Shown here: positions 44,614-53,404 of the stretch, piece by piece
Position numbering within the stretch: position 1 is the first letter of the stretch
Layout of the letters: the number at the start of each line of letters is the position of its first letter
Source: Streptomyces sp. Je 1-79
GTDB taxonomy: Bacteria > Actinomycetota > Actinomycetes > Streptomycetales > Streptomycetaceae
Length of the DNA: 64,000 nucleotides
NCBI RefSeq assembly: GCF_025195125.1
Contig: NZ_JAMGSL010000002.1
Location: forward strand, 310,001 to 374,000
Direction of reading: 5' to 3'
Program-made: the position numbers and the translations under genes
The notes under the pieces: generated by a model
Seen by the model: the letters and a program-made list of their open reading frames with translations, nothing else
The model's database searches: none
Told to the model about the DNA's origin: nothing

Positions 44614-44847
44614 ATGACTCTGCCGCGTGCCGTCTGTCCCGTCTGCGCCCGCACCGTCGCCCTCAAGCCGACCCGACGAGCCGGGCACGGGTCGGTGACG
44701 GACCACAAGCGTGAGCGGAAGTCCCTGAGCCTGTGCCCCGGTTCGGAGACCCACCTGCCGTACACCGAGGCGAACGCGTGGCAGCTGGAGATTCCGGCCC
44801 TGCGGAGCGGTCCGGCGGAGGACGGGGACTCGCTGAGGCTGTTCTGA
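44614..44847 (+). CDS. Small CxxC-containing hypothetical protein
   Basis: A 77-residue protein beginning MTLPRAVCPVCARTVALKP. A CPVC pair near the N-terminus, followed by a later Cys (LCPGS) and His residues, suggests a small zinc ribbon or redox pair. The middle is basic (HKRERKSLSLCPG). A GGGGGT stretch abuts the ATG. It lies 40 bp after the XRE-MurA stop on the same strand and converges on the TPR gene with a 9-bp gap. Codon usage is normal for the region. No function is recognised; a DNA- or RNA-binding zinc ribbon is possible. Confidence 0.6.
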   Translation: MTLPRAVCPVCARTVALKPTRRAGHGSVTDHKRERKSLSLCPGSETHLPYTEANAWQLEIPALRSGPAEDGDSLRLF

Positions 44848-44856
44848 GGCGCGGGG

Positions 44857-45786
44857 TCAGCCTGTGGGACGGCTGCGGAGCTTCTTGCGGAGCGTGCGGG
44901 TCTCGGGGTGCTTCGGGCCGAGCGCCGCGTCGAGGATCGCGAAGCTGTCGTCGTACCACTGGCGCGCCCCGTCCGGGCCGTCCGCGAGCAGGGCGACGTC
45001 GCCGAGGCGCTCACAGAGGACGCTCAGCGCCCGCTGGGCCCGCAGGTCCCTGGGGTCGTCGCCGAGCAGGGCGCGGCGGATGGTCAGCGCCTCGTCGTAG
45101 TGGGCGCGGGCGGTCTCCAGGTCGCGACGGAGCAGGGCCAGGTCGCCGAGGCGCTCGTGCTGGACGCCCAGATCGCGGCGGGTGCCGGGGTCGTTGGGGG
45201 TCTCCAGCGCCAGGTTCCGGTGGACGGACAGGGCGCGCGCGTACCACTCGGCCGCCTCGCCGTGCTCACCACGGTCCGCCGCCAGGAGCCCGAGCCGTTC
45301 CTGGATCACGCCCAGCTCCCGCCGGTCGCCGCGGTGGCGCGGGTCCGCGTCCGCCAGTCGCTCGGCGTACGAGAGCGCCGTGTCGTAGCGGTCGCGTGCG
45401 GTGCGTCCGTCGCCGGCCGCCGCGATCTCGCCGAGCTTGAACGCGCCGTCCCGCAGGTTCCGCAGCACCCCCAGGTCGTCGGGGTGCTCCTCGTGCAGTC
45501 GCGAGGCGACGGCCAGGCCCTCCTCGTACGCCTCCGCGGCCTGGTCGGGGCGGCCGGCTCCCTGCCAGAAGTCGCCGTACTTGGCGAACGACGCGCTCAG
45601 CTCCCGACGTGTGGAGAGGTCGGGGAACTGCTCGGCCAGGCGGATCGCGTTCGCCAGCATGCGTTCGTAGTGGCGCCGGGCCTCCCGGGGCTTCCCCCTC
45701 CGCACGGCCTCGTCACCGGCCCGCTCGGCGGAGGTACAGCTGTCCACGATGCCCTGCCGTACCCGGACCGCATCCCATCTCGTCAT
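44857..45786 (-). CDS. Tetratricopeptide-repeat protein
   Basis: A 309-residue soluble protein made mostly of TPR helices. Repeats are visible as ARRHYERMLANAIRLAEQFP, AAEAYEEGLAVASRLHEEHP, ARDRYDTALSYAERLADADP, AAEWYARALSVHRNLALETP, ARAHYDEALTIRRALLGDDP and the last ARQWYDDSFAILDAALGPKHP, each with the Y/A/P pattern. The shape should be a superhelical protein-binding scaffold. No enzymatic or membrane segment is seen. The ATG at 45786 has GGGGG upstream and is preferred to an earlier in-frame start. It is a single gene. TPR proteins of this type occur in Streptomyces signalling and conflict loci, but no such partner adjoins it here. Confidence 0.8.
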   Translation of the reverse strand: MTRWDAVRVRQGIVDSCTSAERAGDEAVRRGKPREARRHYERMLANAIRLAEQFPDLSTRRELSASFAKYGDFWQGAGRPDQAAEAYEEGLAVASRLHEEHPDDLGVLRNLRDGAFKLGEIAAAGDGRTARDRYDTALSYAERLADADPRHRGDRRELGVIQERLGLLAADRGEHGEAAEWYARALSVHRNLALETPNDPGTRRDLGVQHERLGDLALLRRDLETARAHYDEALTIRRALLGDDPRDLRAQRALSVLCERLGDVALLADGPDGARQWYDDSFAILDAALGPKHPETRTLRKKLRSRPTG

Positions 45787-45932
45787 CGAACCCCCACATG
45801 CACGGCCCGGCCGTGTCACGGCGGGAAACCTGCTGACGAGATCACTATCCCCGGCCCCGGGACCTTGGGAGACGCCGTGCGACGAACCTTCCGCCAGAGT
45901 TCACCCAACGGTCGGCGAGGACGTCACGGGCG

Positions 45933-45976
45933 GGTACGGGCGAGCGGGCGGCCGGCCCCCGCTCGCCCGCCGTACC
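45933..45976 (-). terminator. Terminator of tpx
   Basis: A 10-bp GC stem (45938-45947 with 45959-45968) is extended by GGTAC/GTACC after a 3-nt bulge. It begins 7 bp after the tpx stop. Confidence 0.65.
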
Positions 45977-45983
45977 GGCTCGG

Positions 45984-46484
45984 TTACTTCAGGGCGGAGA
46001 TGGCGGCCTCGTAGTCGGGCTCCTGGGTGATCTCGTCCACGAGCTCCGCGTGGAGCACCTCGTTGTTCTCGTCCAGGACGACGACGGCGCGGGCGGTCAG
46101 GCCCGCCATCGGGCCGTCCACGATCTCGACGCCGTAGTTGGTGTGGAACTCCCGGCCGCGCAGGGTGGAGAGCGTCTTCACGTTCTCCAGGCCCTCCGCA
46201 CCGCAGAAGCGGGACTGCGCGAACGGCAGGTCCGCGGAGATGCACAGCACGACGGTGTTGGCCAGGTCGGCCGCCTTCTCGTTGAAGGTGCGGACCGAGG
46301 CGGCGCAGACGCCGGTGTCGACGCTCGGGAAGATGTTCAGCACCTTGCGCTGTCCGGCGAAGCTCTCCAGCGAGCTGTCCGACAGCTCCTTGGCGACGAG
46401 CGTGAACGCCGGGGCGATGGTGCCGGGGGCGGGCAGCACGCCGTTGACCTGCACCGGGTTGCCCTTGAGCGCAATCTGGGCCAT
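45984..46484 (-). CDS. tpx: Thiol peroxidase
   Basis: A 166-residue atypical two-Cys peroxiredoxin that reduces hydroperoxides using thioredoxin. The peroxidatic Cys is C60 in [12 protein letters not shown] and the resolving Cys is C94 in SRFCGAEG, at the positions expected for Tpx. The Thr and Arg that shape the active site (DTGVC, SVRTFN) are present. The length is exactly typical. The ATG at 46484 has GGGAG 13 nt upstream. It is transcribed alone and followed by a hairpin. Aconitase, whose iron-sulfur cluster is peroxide-sensitive, is nearby, but no regulatory link is visible. Confidence 0.95.
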   Translation of the reverse strand: MAQIALKGNPVQVNGVLPAPGTIAPAFTLVAKELSDSSLESFAGQRKVLNIFPSVDTGVCAASVRTFNEKAADLANTVVLCISADLPFAQSRFCGAEGLENVKTLSTLRGREFHTNYGVEIVDGPMAGLTARAVVVLDENNEVLHAELVDEITQEPDYEAAISALK

Positions 46485-46572
46485 GGGGGTTTCTCCCTGG
46501 GTAGTGATACCGACAACGCGCCCGATCGTACGTCGCGTGGGCTGCGCGGCACGTACCGGCGGCGCTCGGGCG

Positions 46573-47220
46573 CTACCAGTCGATGCGGTCGAGGACCCAC
46601 GCCCGCAGAGCCGTGTCGTCGGCCGGCAGCTCCTCGTCCGCGTGACAGGGCGTCAGGACCAGGACGAAGTGGGTGAGGTAGCCGTACGGGCCGTGGTCCT
46701 GCAGAGGGGTGAGGACGACGGCGTGCGCGTCGGTGCGCCATATCCGGCACAGTGCGAACGGGCCGAGGCTGAACCGGCCGTCGGAGCGCACCGTCCGGAC
46801 GGGCTCGCTGCCGAGGACCCCGCTCACCGTCGCGGAGGCCTCGGCGAGCAGCGTCTCGCACGTGTCGGGTGCCGGGTCCGTCGAGAAGCGCCCGCCGAGC
46901 TCGTCCGCCCACCCGCGGACGTCGTCGGTCAGCCCCCGGACGTTCGCCTCGGCCTCCGGGTCGTACGGGTACGCCTCGGCGAAGACCAGGTTGAACGTCG
47001 CGCTCCGGGATCCGACCGGGTTGTCCTCGTCGTAGGAGAGGACGTGGCCGTGGCGGGTGCGCTCCGCGTCGCAGACGAGCATCGTGAACTCCCAGCCCAG
47101 GACGGAGCTGCCGTGGTCGAGGAACGCCTCGTCGGCCACGGGGGCCATGGCGGGGAGCGCCAGCAGGTCGCGGACGGCGGGGGCGGTCAGGGTGGAGGCG
47201 GCCAGCGCTTTCACGATCAT
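46573..47220 (-). CDS. Conserved hypothetical protein
   Basis: A 215-residue soluble protein that I cannot assign. Visible features: an acidic N-terminal third ([12 protein letters not shown]), [21 protein letters not shown], a central Asp/Glu-rich helix pair, and a hydrophobic strand-rich end ([29 protein letters not shown]). No signal peptide, membrane segment or known catalytic motif is seen. Codon bias is normal, which supports it being real. The ATG at 47220 is preferred because residues upstream lack a start context. It lies between tpx and the DHA2 exporter gene, all on the minus strand but separated by gaps of 88 and 112 bp. Confidence 0.65.
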   Translation of the reverse strand: MIVKALAASTLTAPAVRDLLALPAMAPVADEAFLDHGSSVLGWEFTMLVCDAERTRHGHVLSYDEDNPVGSRSATFNLVFAEAYPYDPEAEANVRGLTDDVRGWADELGGRFSTDPAPDTCETLLAEASATVSGVLGSEPVRTVRSDGRFSLGPFALCRIWRTDAHAVVLTPLQDHGPYGYLTHFVLVLTPCHADEELPADDTALRAWVLDRIDW

Positions 47221-47289
47221 GACACCGACGGTACGGGGCGCCTGTGACAACCGGGGCACCTCGACGGGTCCGCTGCCCGGCCGCCACCG

Positions 47290-47322
47290 CCCGACCCGCC
47301 CGGCCCGGCCCGGCGGGTCGGG
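47290..47322 (-). terminator. Terminator of the DHA2 exporter gene
   Basis: A perfect 11-bp stem (CCCGACCCGCC at 47290-47300 with 47312-47322) lies 10 bp after the stop. Confidence 0.65.
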
Positions 47323-47332
47323 AGGGGGCGGA

Positions 47333-48886
47333 TCAGCCGGCGCCGGGCGGTGGCATTCCGCCCTTGAGGCGTTCGATGTCCGAGGCGCGGACCTGGATCA
47401 CGAAGAGGGCGATGAAGAACGCCACGATGGCGAACGCCGCCGCCGTGATGAATCCGGACGAGACGCCGGACGTCAGGACCTGGTCGGCGTAGGGCGGTGG
47501 CAGCTGCCCCGTCTTGGCGAACTCGGCCTTCTCCAGGGGGCCCGCCTGGGAGAGGAAGACGGGGATCTGCACCTTCGCCTCGTTGCGGCTGGCCGTGCCG
47601 AAGACGGTCACCAGGATCGAGAGGCCGAGCGAACCGCCCACCTGCTGGGTGGCGTTGAGCAGCCCGGACGCGGCGCCCGACTCCCGCTGCTCGACGTTGG
47701 ACAGCGCCATGATGGTCAGCGAGACGAACATCAGGCCCATGCCCATGCCGAAGACGAGGATCGGCCCGAGGACACTGCCCAGGTAGGTGGAGTCGACGTC
47801 GGTCAGGGTCAGCCAGGACAGGCCGCCCGCGGCCAGGAGCGAGCCGACGACCATGAAGGGTTTCGGCCCGTACCTGGGCAGCAGCTGGGAGGCGATTCCC
47901 GCGCCGACCGCGATGATCGCGCTGACGGGCAGGAAGGCGAGGCCGGTCTTCAACGGGCTGAAGTGCAGGACGTCCTGCACCCAGAGCGTCAGGAAGAAGA
48001 ACATGCCGAAGATCGCCGCGGCCAGGCAGAGCATGATCGCGTAGGTGCCCGCCCGGTTGCGGTCGGCGAACATGTGCAGCGGGGTGATCGGCTGCCGGGA
48101 GCGGCGCTCCACCAGGATGAACAGGAACAGCAGGACTACCGCCGCGCCGAACGAGATGAGCGTCAGCGGGTCGCGCCAGCCCTCCTGGGAGGCACGGATG
48201 AACCCGTACACGAGGGCCACCATGCCGAGGGTGGAGGTGAACGCTCCGGTGAAGTCGAAGTGGCCGGGGTGCCGCTCGGACTCCTTGATGTGGCGGGGGG
48301 TGAGGAAGACGATGAGCAGCGCGATGGGCACGTTGACGAAGAAGATCCAGCGCCAGTCGAGCCATTCGACGAGCAGTCCGCCGGCGACGAGGCCGATCGC
48401 GCCGCCGCCCGCGGAGACGGCCGCGAAGACGCCGAACGCCCGGTTGCGTTCCGGGCCCTCTTCGAAGTTCGTGGTGATCAGGGAGAGCGAGGTCGGGGAG
48501 GCGATGGCTCCGCCGACGCCCTGGAGCGCCCGGGCGGCGAGGAGTTGCCAGTCGTTCTGGGCCAGTCCGCAGAGCAGTGAGGCGAATCCGAAGAGCAGGA
48601 TGCCGAACATGAAGACACGGCGGCGGCCGAGGATGTCACCGGCGCGCCCGCCGAGGAGCAGCAGTCCGCCGAAGGTCAGCGTGTAGGCGTTGACGACCCA
48701 CGACAGGCTGGTGGTCGAGAACTCCAGCGAACTCTGGATGTGTGGCAGGGCGATGTTGACGATCGTGATGTCCAGAACGACCATCAGCTGACACGAGGCG
48801 ATGACGAAGAGGGCGATGCCCTTGCCGTCGCCCTGGTGCTTCGTTGCCGCGGTCCCCGCCGGCGTTGTCGGCTTGGGTGTACTCAT
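47333..48886 (-). CDS. MFS drug exporter, DHA2 (14-TMS) family
   Basis: A 517-residue membrane transporter with about 14 hydrophobic segments. The first helix has IASCQLMVVLDITIVNIALP, the DHA2 motif D1; motif A is GGRAGDILGRRRVF, and the proton-antiport motif C-like glycine helix is FAAVSAGGGAIGLVAGGLL. This is the family of EmrB/QacA-like multidrug and antibiotic exporters. The ATG at 48886 is fixed by the MSTPKPTTP cytosolic leader and GAGGA 11 nt upstream. No TetR regulator adjoins it; the neighbour upstream is the RidA gene, 103 bp away on the same strand. Substrate is unknown. An unannotated leader region separates it from the aromatic-catabolism genes, so linkage is uncertain. Confidence 0.88.
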   Translation of the reverse strand: MSTPKPTTPAGTAATKHQGDGKGIALFVIASCQLMVVLDITIVNIALPHIQSSLEFSTTSLSWVVNAYTLTFGGLLLLGGRAGDILGRRRVFMFGILLFGFASLLCGLAQNDWQLLAARALQGVGGAIASPTSLSLITTNFEEGPERNRAFGVFAAVSAGGGAIGLVAGGLLVEWLDWRWIFFVNVPIALLIVFLTPRHIKESERHPGHFDFTGAFTSTLGMVALVYGFIRASQEGWRDPLTLISFGAAVVLLFLFILVERRSRQPITPLHMFADRNRAGTYAIMLCLAAAIFGMFFFLTLWVQDVLHFSPLKTGLAFLPVSAIIAVGAGIASQLLPRYGPKPFMVVGSLLAAGGLSWLTLTDVDSTYLGSVLGPILVFGMGMGLMFVSLTIMALSNVEQRESGAASGLLNATQQVGGSLGLSILVTVFGTASRNEAKVQIPVFLSQAGPLEKAEFAKTGQLPPPYADQVLTSGVSSGFITAAAFAIVAFFIALFVIQVRASDIERLKGGMPPPGAG

Positions 48887-48989
48887 GGCGCGTCGCGTCC
48901 TCGCTCTGTGAGGAGGCGTGGGCCGGTCAGTCCACCTTTCGACATTAAGCCCGGGTTCGGCGACTCTCCAGTTGATCAAGCGGGGCCCG

Positions 48990-49388
48990 TCACTCCAGGA
49001 CGGCGAGGCCGTCCAGTTCGACCTGCGCCTGCTCGTCCCACAGCCGTACGACTCCGATGACGGCCATCGCGGGGTAGTCGCGGCCGGCCAACCGATGCCA
49101 GATCCGGCCCAGTTCGTGGGCGTGGTGCCGGTAGTCGGCGATGTCGGTGGCGTAGACGGTGACACGGGCGAGATCGGCGGGGGAACCGCCCGCGTGCCGG
49201 AGGGCGGTGAGGAGGTTGGCGAGGGCGGTCTCGAACTGCTCGGGCAGCGACTCCCCCACGACCTTGCCGTCGCGGTCGAGGCTGGTCTGCCCGGCGAGGA
49301 GGACGAGCCGCGAGCCGGTGGCGGTGACCGCGTGGGAGAAGCCGGTGGGCGGGGAGAGTTCGGCGGGGTTGTGCCGGTGCAGGCTCAT
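48990..49388 (-). CDS. RidA/YjgF family protein
   Basis: A 132-residue protein of the RidA family, which hydrolyses reactive enamine/imine intermediates. Family blocks are GFSHAVTATGSRLVLLAGQT at the N-terminus, QFETALANLLTALRHAGG, ARVTVYATDIADYR and a C-terminal VIGVVRLWDEQAQVELDG. The usual catalytic Arg corresponds to the one in GVVRLWD. The start overlaps the stop of the acyl-CoA dehydrogenase gene as ATGA, so it is translationally coupled and belongs to that operon. In the aromatic-CoA cluster it could deaminate the enamine product of the 2-aminobenzoyl-CoA monooxygenase, an inferred but chemically sensible role. The alternative is general amine detoxification. Confidence 0.88.
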   Translation of the reverse strand: MSLHRHNPAELSPPTGFSHAVTATGSRLVLLAGQTSLDRDGKVVGESLPEQFETALANLLTALRHAGGSPADLARVTVYATDIADYRHHAHELGRIWHRLAGRDYPAMAVIGVVRLWDEQAQVELDGLAVLE

Positions 49389-50692
49389 GACGTGGCCTCC
49401 TTGGACCGCGCGGAAGGCGTCTCGACAAGCTTCTCGTACGGCGGCCCGGGCGTGCCCCTCGGAGGCTGGTCCGGCGTCCGTCGCGAAGGCCCCTCCGGCA
49501 GCCTCTCCGACGGGTTCTCCCCGGGCGTCCCGGGGGCCGTCCCCGCCGTCTCCTCTGAAGGCCGTTCGGAGAGCGTCCGCGCCTTGTAGAGCTCCTTGGC
49601 GATGATCGTGCGCTGGACCTCGGTGGCACCTTCGTAGATGCGCGGGGCACGCACCTCCCGGTAGAGGTGCTCCAGGAGGTGGCCGCGTTGCAGCGCGCGG
49701 GCGCCGTGGAGCTGGACGGCGGCGTCGACGACGTACTGCGCGGTCTCGGTGGCGAGCAGCTTCGCCATCGCCGCGCGGCGGGGCACGTCCTCCGCCCCGG
49801 CGTCGTACGCGGCCGCGGCGGCGTAGACGAGGAGGCGGGCGGCCTCGGTGCGGGTGGCCATCTCGGCGACCTGGTGGGCGACGGCCTGGAGGTCGGCGAG
49901 GACGCCGCCGAAGGCGCGGCGGTCGGCGGTGTGCGCGAGGGTGGCGTCGAGCGCCGCCTGGGCCATGCCGACGGCGAAGGCGCCGACGCTGGGGCGGAAG
50001 CGGTTGAGGGTCGTCATGGCGACCCGGAAGCCGCGGTCGGGCTCGCCGAGGACGTCCGCGGGGCCGACGGGGACCCCGTCGAAGACCAGGGTGCCGATGG
50101 CGTGCGGGGCGAGCATGTCGAGGGGGCTGCCGGAGAGGCCGGGACGGTCGGCCGGGACGAGAAAGGCGGTGACGCCGCGGGCGCCGGCGCCCGGGACCGT
50201 ACGGGCGAAGACGGTGGCGAAGTCGGCTTCGGGGGCGTTGGAGATCCAGCGCTTCTCGCCGTGCAGCCGCCAGCCGCCGGAGCCGTCCGGACGGGCCTGG
50301 AGGGCGAGCGCCGCGGCGTCGGAGCCGGCGTCGGGCTCGCTGAGCGCGAAGGCGGCGACGGCGCGTCCGGCGACGATCTCGGGGAGCCAGCGGGAGCGCT
50401 GTTCAGGGGTGCCGAAGGCGGCGACCGGGTGGCCGCCGAGACCCTGGAGGGCGAGGGCGGTCTCGGCCTCCGTACAGGCGTGTGCGAGGGACTCGCGCAG
50501 CAGGCAGAGGTCGAGGGCGCCGGCGTCGAAGAGCCCGGCCAGCAGGCCGAGCTCGCCGAGGGCGGCGACGAGAGGGCGGTTGACGCGGCCCGGCTCGCCC
50601 TTCTCGGCGAGCGGCCGGAGCCGTTCGGCCGCGAGGGCGCGGAGCTCCGCGCAGCGGGCGGTCTGCTGTGGATCGAGTGAGAATACGGACAT
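49385..50692 (-). CDS. Acyl-CoA dehydrogenase with disordered C-terminal tail
   Basis: A 435-residue flavoprotein. The FAD/substrate domains show ALSEPDAGSDAAAL, GEKRWISNAPEAD, and the terminal catalytic region PRIYEGATEVQRTIIAKELY, where Glu in YEG is the proton-abstracting base. It oxidises an acyl- or cyclohexenoyl-CoA at the alpha-beta bond. The last ~55 residues (PSEETAGTAPGTPGENPSER onward) are Pro/Gly/Ser-rich and not part of the fold, so the protein is longer than usual. The ATG at 50692 has AGGGG 6 nt upstream; another ATG at 50719 is possible. It is divergent from the CoA ligase, with the shared 13-mer operator in between, and its stop overlaps the RidA start. Confidence 0.87.
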   Translation of the reverse strand: MSVFSLDPQQTARCAELRALAAERLRPLAEKGEPGRVNRPLVAALGELGLLAGLFDAGALDLCLLRESLAHACTEAETALALQGLGGHPVAAFGTPEQRSRWLPEIVAGRAVAAFALSEPDAGSDAAALALQARPDGSGGWRLHGEKRWISNAPEADFATVFARTVPGAGARGVTAFLVPADRPGLSGSPLDMLAPHAIGTLVFDGVPVGPADVLGEPDRGFRVAMTTLNRFRPSVGAFAVGMAQAALDATLAHTADRRAFGGVLADLQAVAHQVAEMATRTEAARLLVYAAAAAYDAGAEDVPRRAAMAKLLATETAQYVVDAAVQLHGARALQRGHLLEHLYREVRAPRIYEGATEVQRTIIAKELYKARTLSERPSEETAGTAPGTPGENPSERLPEGPSRRTPDQPPRGTPGPPYEKLVETPSARSKEATS

Positions 50693-50738
50693 TCGGACCC
50701 CTGTCCCGTTCGCCGACATCACTTCTATCGCGCACCGT

Positions 50739-50751
50739 TGACTGTCGTCAC
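50739..50751. promoter_or_regulatory. Shared 13-mer operator, site A
   Basis: TGACTGTCGTCAC (near-palindrome TGAC...GTCA) lies between the divergent dehydrogenase and ligase genes. The same 13 bases occur at 56586-56598. CGATACG follows 5 nt later, toward the ligase, as a possible -10. Confidence 0.6.
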
Positions 50752-50801
50752 CATCACGATACGCTCGATGGGCGACCCCACCACGACAAGGGGACGAACT
50801 C

Positions 50802-52445
50802 ATGGAGCTGACCCCCTCGGCCCACCACGACACCTTCGCGCGCGACCATCTGCCGCCATCGGACCAGTGGCCGCGCCTGCTCTTCGAGCTGCCGGGGCTG
50901 AACTACCCCGAACGGCTCAACTGCGGGGCGGAACTGCTCGACCGCACGGTGGAACGATTCGGCACGGAGCGCCCCGCCTTCCGTGACGGCGACGGGCATG
51001 TCTGGACATATGGACAACTGAGTGAACGGGTGAACCGGATCGCCCATGTCCTCACCTCCGACCTCGGCGTCCGGCCCGGCAACCGGGTGCTCCTGCGCGG
51101 CCCCACCACCCCGTGGCTGGCCGCCTGCTGGCTCGCGGTGATGAAGGCGGGCGCCGTCGCCGTCACCGTCCTGGCCCAGCAGCGCGCCCGCGAACTGGCG
51201 GTCATGTGCGAGATGGCCCGCTGCGACCACGCGCTGTGCGACGTCAGGACGGTCGACGACCTGGTCAAGGCCGAGGTGCCGGGGCTGCGGATCACGGCCT
51301 TCGGCGGGGACGCCCCGGACGACCTGCTCGCCCTCGCGGCCGGCCACCCGGACACGTACGAGGCGGTGGAGACGGCCGCCGACGACGTGGCGCTGATCGC
51401 CTTCACCTCGGGCACCACCGGGCGGCCCAAGGGGTGCATGCACTTCCACCGTGACGTGCTCGCCGTCGCCGACACCTTCTCCGAGCACGTCCTGCGGCCG
51501 GATCCGGACGACGTCTTCGCGGGCTCCCCGCCCCTCGGCTTCACCTTCGGTCTCGGCGGACTCGTCCTCTTCCCGCTGCGCGCCGGGGCGAGTGCGCTGC
51601 TGCTCGAACAGTCGGGCCCCAAGCAGCTGCTGACGGCGATCCCCGAGCACGGGGTGTCGGTGCTGTTCACCGCGCCGACGGCGTACCGGGTGATGCTGGA
51701 GGAGATCGACCGGAACGGCGGCCACCACGCCGGCACGCTGCGCTCCCTGCGGCGGTGCGTGTCGGCCGGCGAGAACCTGCCGGCCGCGACCTGGAACGCC
51801 TGGTACGAGCGGACCGGCCTGAAGCTCATCAACGGCATCGGCGCGACGGAGCTGCTCCACATCTTCATCTCCGCGGCGGACGGCGACATCCGCCCGGGCA
51901 CGACCGGACGGCCGGTCCCCGGCTGGCAGGCGCGGGTGGTGGACCGGACGGGCGCCGAGGTCCCGGACGGGCAGGAGGGCCTGCTCGCGGTGCGCGGTCC
52001 GGTGGGCTGCCGGTATCTGTCCGACCCGCGCCAGAGCGAGTACGTCCACCAGGGCTGGAACGTCACCGGCGACACGTACGTCCGCGAGGCCGACGGGTAC
52101 TTCCGCTATGTCGCCCGCGCCGACGACATGATCATCTCGGCGGGCTTCAACATCGCCGGGCCGCAGGTGGAGGAGGCGCTCCTCGCCCACCCGGACGTGG
52201 TCGAGGCGGCGGTGGTCGGTCACGAGGACCCGATGCGCGGCCAGATCGTCGTGGCGTACGCGGTGGTACGCGACGGGGTGCCGCGGGACGCGGAGACGGC
52301 CGGGGCGCTGCGGGCGTTCGTGCGGGCCCGGCTGGTGCCGTACAAGAGCCCACGGAGGATCGTCTTCCTGGACGCGCTGCCCCGGACGGCCACGGGAAAG
52401 CTCCAGAGATTCCGGCTGCGCGCGAGCCCCGAAGACACCCCCTAG
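50802..52445 (+). CDS. Aryl-CoA ligase (2-aminobenzoate/benzoate type)
   Basis: A 547-residue AMP-forming ligase that activates an aromatic acid with ATP and CoA. The P-loop is FTSGTTGRPKGCMHFH, the A5 motif is NGIGATELLHIFIS, A7 is TGDTYVREADGYFRYVARADD, A8 includes IISAGFNIAGPQVEEAL, and the C-terminal Lys is in PRTATGKLQRF. The pattern GFTFGLGGLVLFPL is of the benzoate/2-aminobenzoate ligase group. It starts a plus-strand pair with the PaaX-type gene, 10 bp on. With the ACMR-like monooxygenase downstream on the other strand, anthranilate is the favoured substrate; salicylate or another hydroxybenzoate is possible. Confidence 0.87.
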   Translation: MELTPSAHHDTFARDHLPPSDQWPRLLFELPGLNYPERLNCGAELLDRTVERFGTERPAFRDGDGHVWTYGQLSERVNRIAHVLTSDLGVRPGNRVLLRGPTTPWLAACWLAVMKAGAVAVTVLAQQRARELAVMCEMARCDHALCDVRTVDDLVKAEVPGLRITAFGGDAPDDLLALAAGHPDTYEAVETAADDVALIAFTSGTTGRPKGCMHFHRDVLAVADTFSEHVLRPDPDDVFAGSPPLGFTFGLGGLVLFPLRAGASALLLEQSGPKQLLTAIPEHGVSVLFTAPTAYRVMLEEIDRNGGHHAGTLRSLRRCVSAGENLPAATWNAWYERTGLKLINGIGATELLHIFISAADGDIRPGTTGRPVPGWQARVVDRTGAEVPDGQEGLLAVRGPVGCRYLSDPRQSEYVHQGWNVTGDTYVREADGYFRYVARADDMIISAGFNIAGPQVEEALLAHPDVVEAAVVGHEDPMRGQIVVAYAVVRDGVPRDAETAGALRAFVRARLVPYKSPRRIVFLDALPRTATGKLQRFRLRASPEDTP

Positions 52446-52454
52446 AGTGATCAC

Positions 52455-53285
52455 GTGGTCGAGCACACCCCCCGTTCCCTGATCGTCTCGCTGTACGGCG
52501 CGTACGGCCGTGGCCTCGCTCCGGGCGAGGAGCCGTTGCCGGTCGCCGAGCTGATCCGCCTTCTCGCGGTGCTCGGCGTGGACGCGCCGTCGGTGCGCTC
52601 GTCGGTGTCCCGGCTGAAACGCCGGGGGCTGCTGCTGCCCCGCCGGACGGCGGACGGGGCGGCCGGGTACACGCTGTCGGACGACGCCCGCCAGCTCCTG
52701 GACGACGGGGACCGCCGCATCTACGCCCGGGCGGAACCGGCGCTCTCCGACGGGTGGGTCCTCGCCGTCTTCACCGTGCCCGAGGCCGAGCGCCACAAGC
52801 GGCACCTGCTGCGCTCGCGGCTCGCCCGGCTGGGCTTCGGCTCGGCGGCACCGGGGGTCTGGATCGCGCCCGCGCGGCTGTACGAGGAGACCCGTCACAC
52901 CCTGGAGCGCCTGGAGCTCTCGTCGTACGTGGACCTCTTCCGCGGCGAGCACCTGGGGTACGCGCCGACGGCGGAGGCGGTGGCCCGCTGGTGGGACCTG
53001 CCCGCGATCGCCAAGCTCCATGAGGAGTTCCTGGCCGCCCATGAGCCGGTCCTGCGGGCCTGGAGGGCCGCCCCGGGCTCGGCGGAGGACGCCTACCGCG
53101 ACTACCTCTTCGCCCTGGACTCCTGGCGGCGCCTCCCCTACGCAGACCCCGTCCTCCCGGCCGAACTGCTCCCCCAGGACTGGCCGGGCGCCCGCTCGGC
53201 GACGGTCTTCGCAGAACTCCACGAGCGCCTGCGGGACCGGGGCGCGGAGTTCGCGCAACCGACGGCGGACGGCTCGGGGGAGTGA
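52455..53285 (+). CDS. PaaX-family transcriptional regulator
   Basis: A 276-residue regulator. An N-terminal winged helix (about 8-80) contains RLLAVLGVDAPSVRSSVSRL followed by KRRGLLLPRR. The central PaaX domain has DGWVLAVFTVPEAERHKRHL and LGFGSAAPGVWIAP. The C-terminal domain follows. PaaX proteins repress aromatic-CoA catabolic genes and are released by the aryl-CoA thioester. It starts with a GTG 10 bp after the ligase stop, so the two are co-transcribed. The 13-mer TGACTGTCGTCAC at 50739 and 56586 is the obvious candidate operator. Effector is probably the CoA product of the neighbouring ligase, by analogy with phenylacetyl-CoA for PaaX; that is inferred. Confidence 0.88.
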   Translation: MVEHTPRSLIVSLYGAYGRGLAPGEEPLPVAELIRLLAVLGVDAPSVRSSVSRLKRRGLLLPRRTADGAAGYTLSDDARQLLDDGDRRIYARAEPALSDGWVLAVFTVPEAERHKRHLLRSRLARLGFGSAAPGVWIAPARLYEETRHTLERLELSSYVDLFRGEHLGYAPTAEAVARWWDLPAIAKLHEEFLAAHEPVLRAWRAAPGSAEDAYRDYLFALDSWRRLPYADPVLPAELLPQDWPGARSATVFAELHERLRDRGAEFAQPTADGSGE

Positions 53286-53404
53286 CGGAGCCGGCCGCGA
53301 GGCTGGAGGGGTACGCGCGGGAGTACCGGGCCGGGAAGTGGCCGGGCACCCCGCACCCCGACCCGTGTGCGTGCCATGACTGCCTGGGCGTCAGTTCAGG
53401 GTGA
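53282..53404 (+). CDS. Possible small Cys-rich protein
   Basis: A possible 40-residue open frame starting with a GTG that overlaps the PaaX stop as GTGA. The sequence ends with DPCACHDCLGVSSG, and the CACHDC cluster could bind metal. It overlaps the 3' end of the convergent monooxygenase gene by 14 bp. The coupling and cysteine cluster favour a real gene; the short length and lack of a recognised family argue against certainty. Confidence 0.35.
   Translation: MTEPAARLEGYAREYRAGKWPGTPHPDPCACHDCLGVSSG

Noticed and set aside
45787..45983. Possible gene between the TPR and tpx genes
   Set aside because: Only short frames without codon bias; the region holds the tpx hairpin and the TPR leader.
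47221..47259. Longer start for the 46573 hypothetical protein
   Set aside because: The extra residues have no start context and enter the intergenic region; the ATG at 47220 is simpler.
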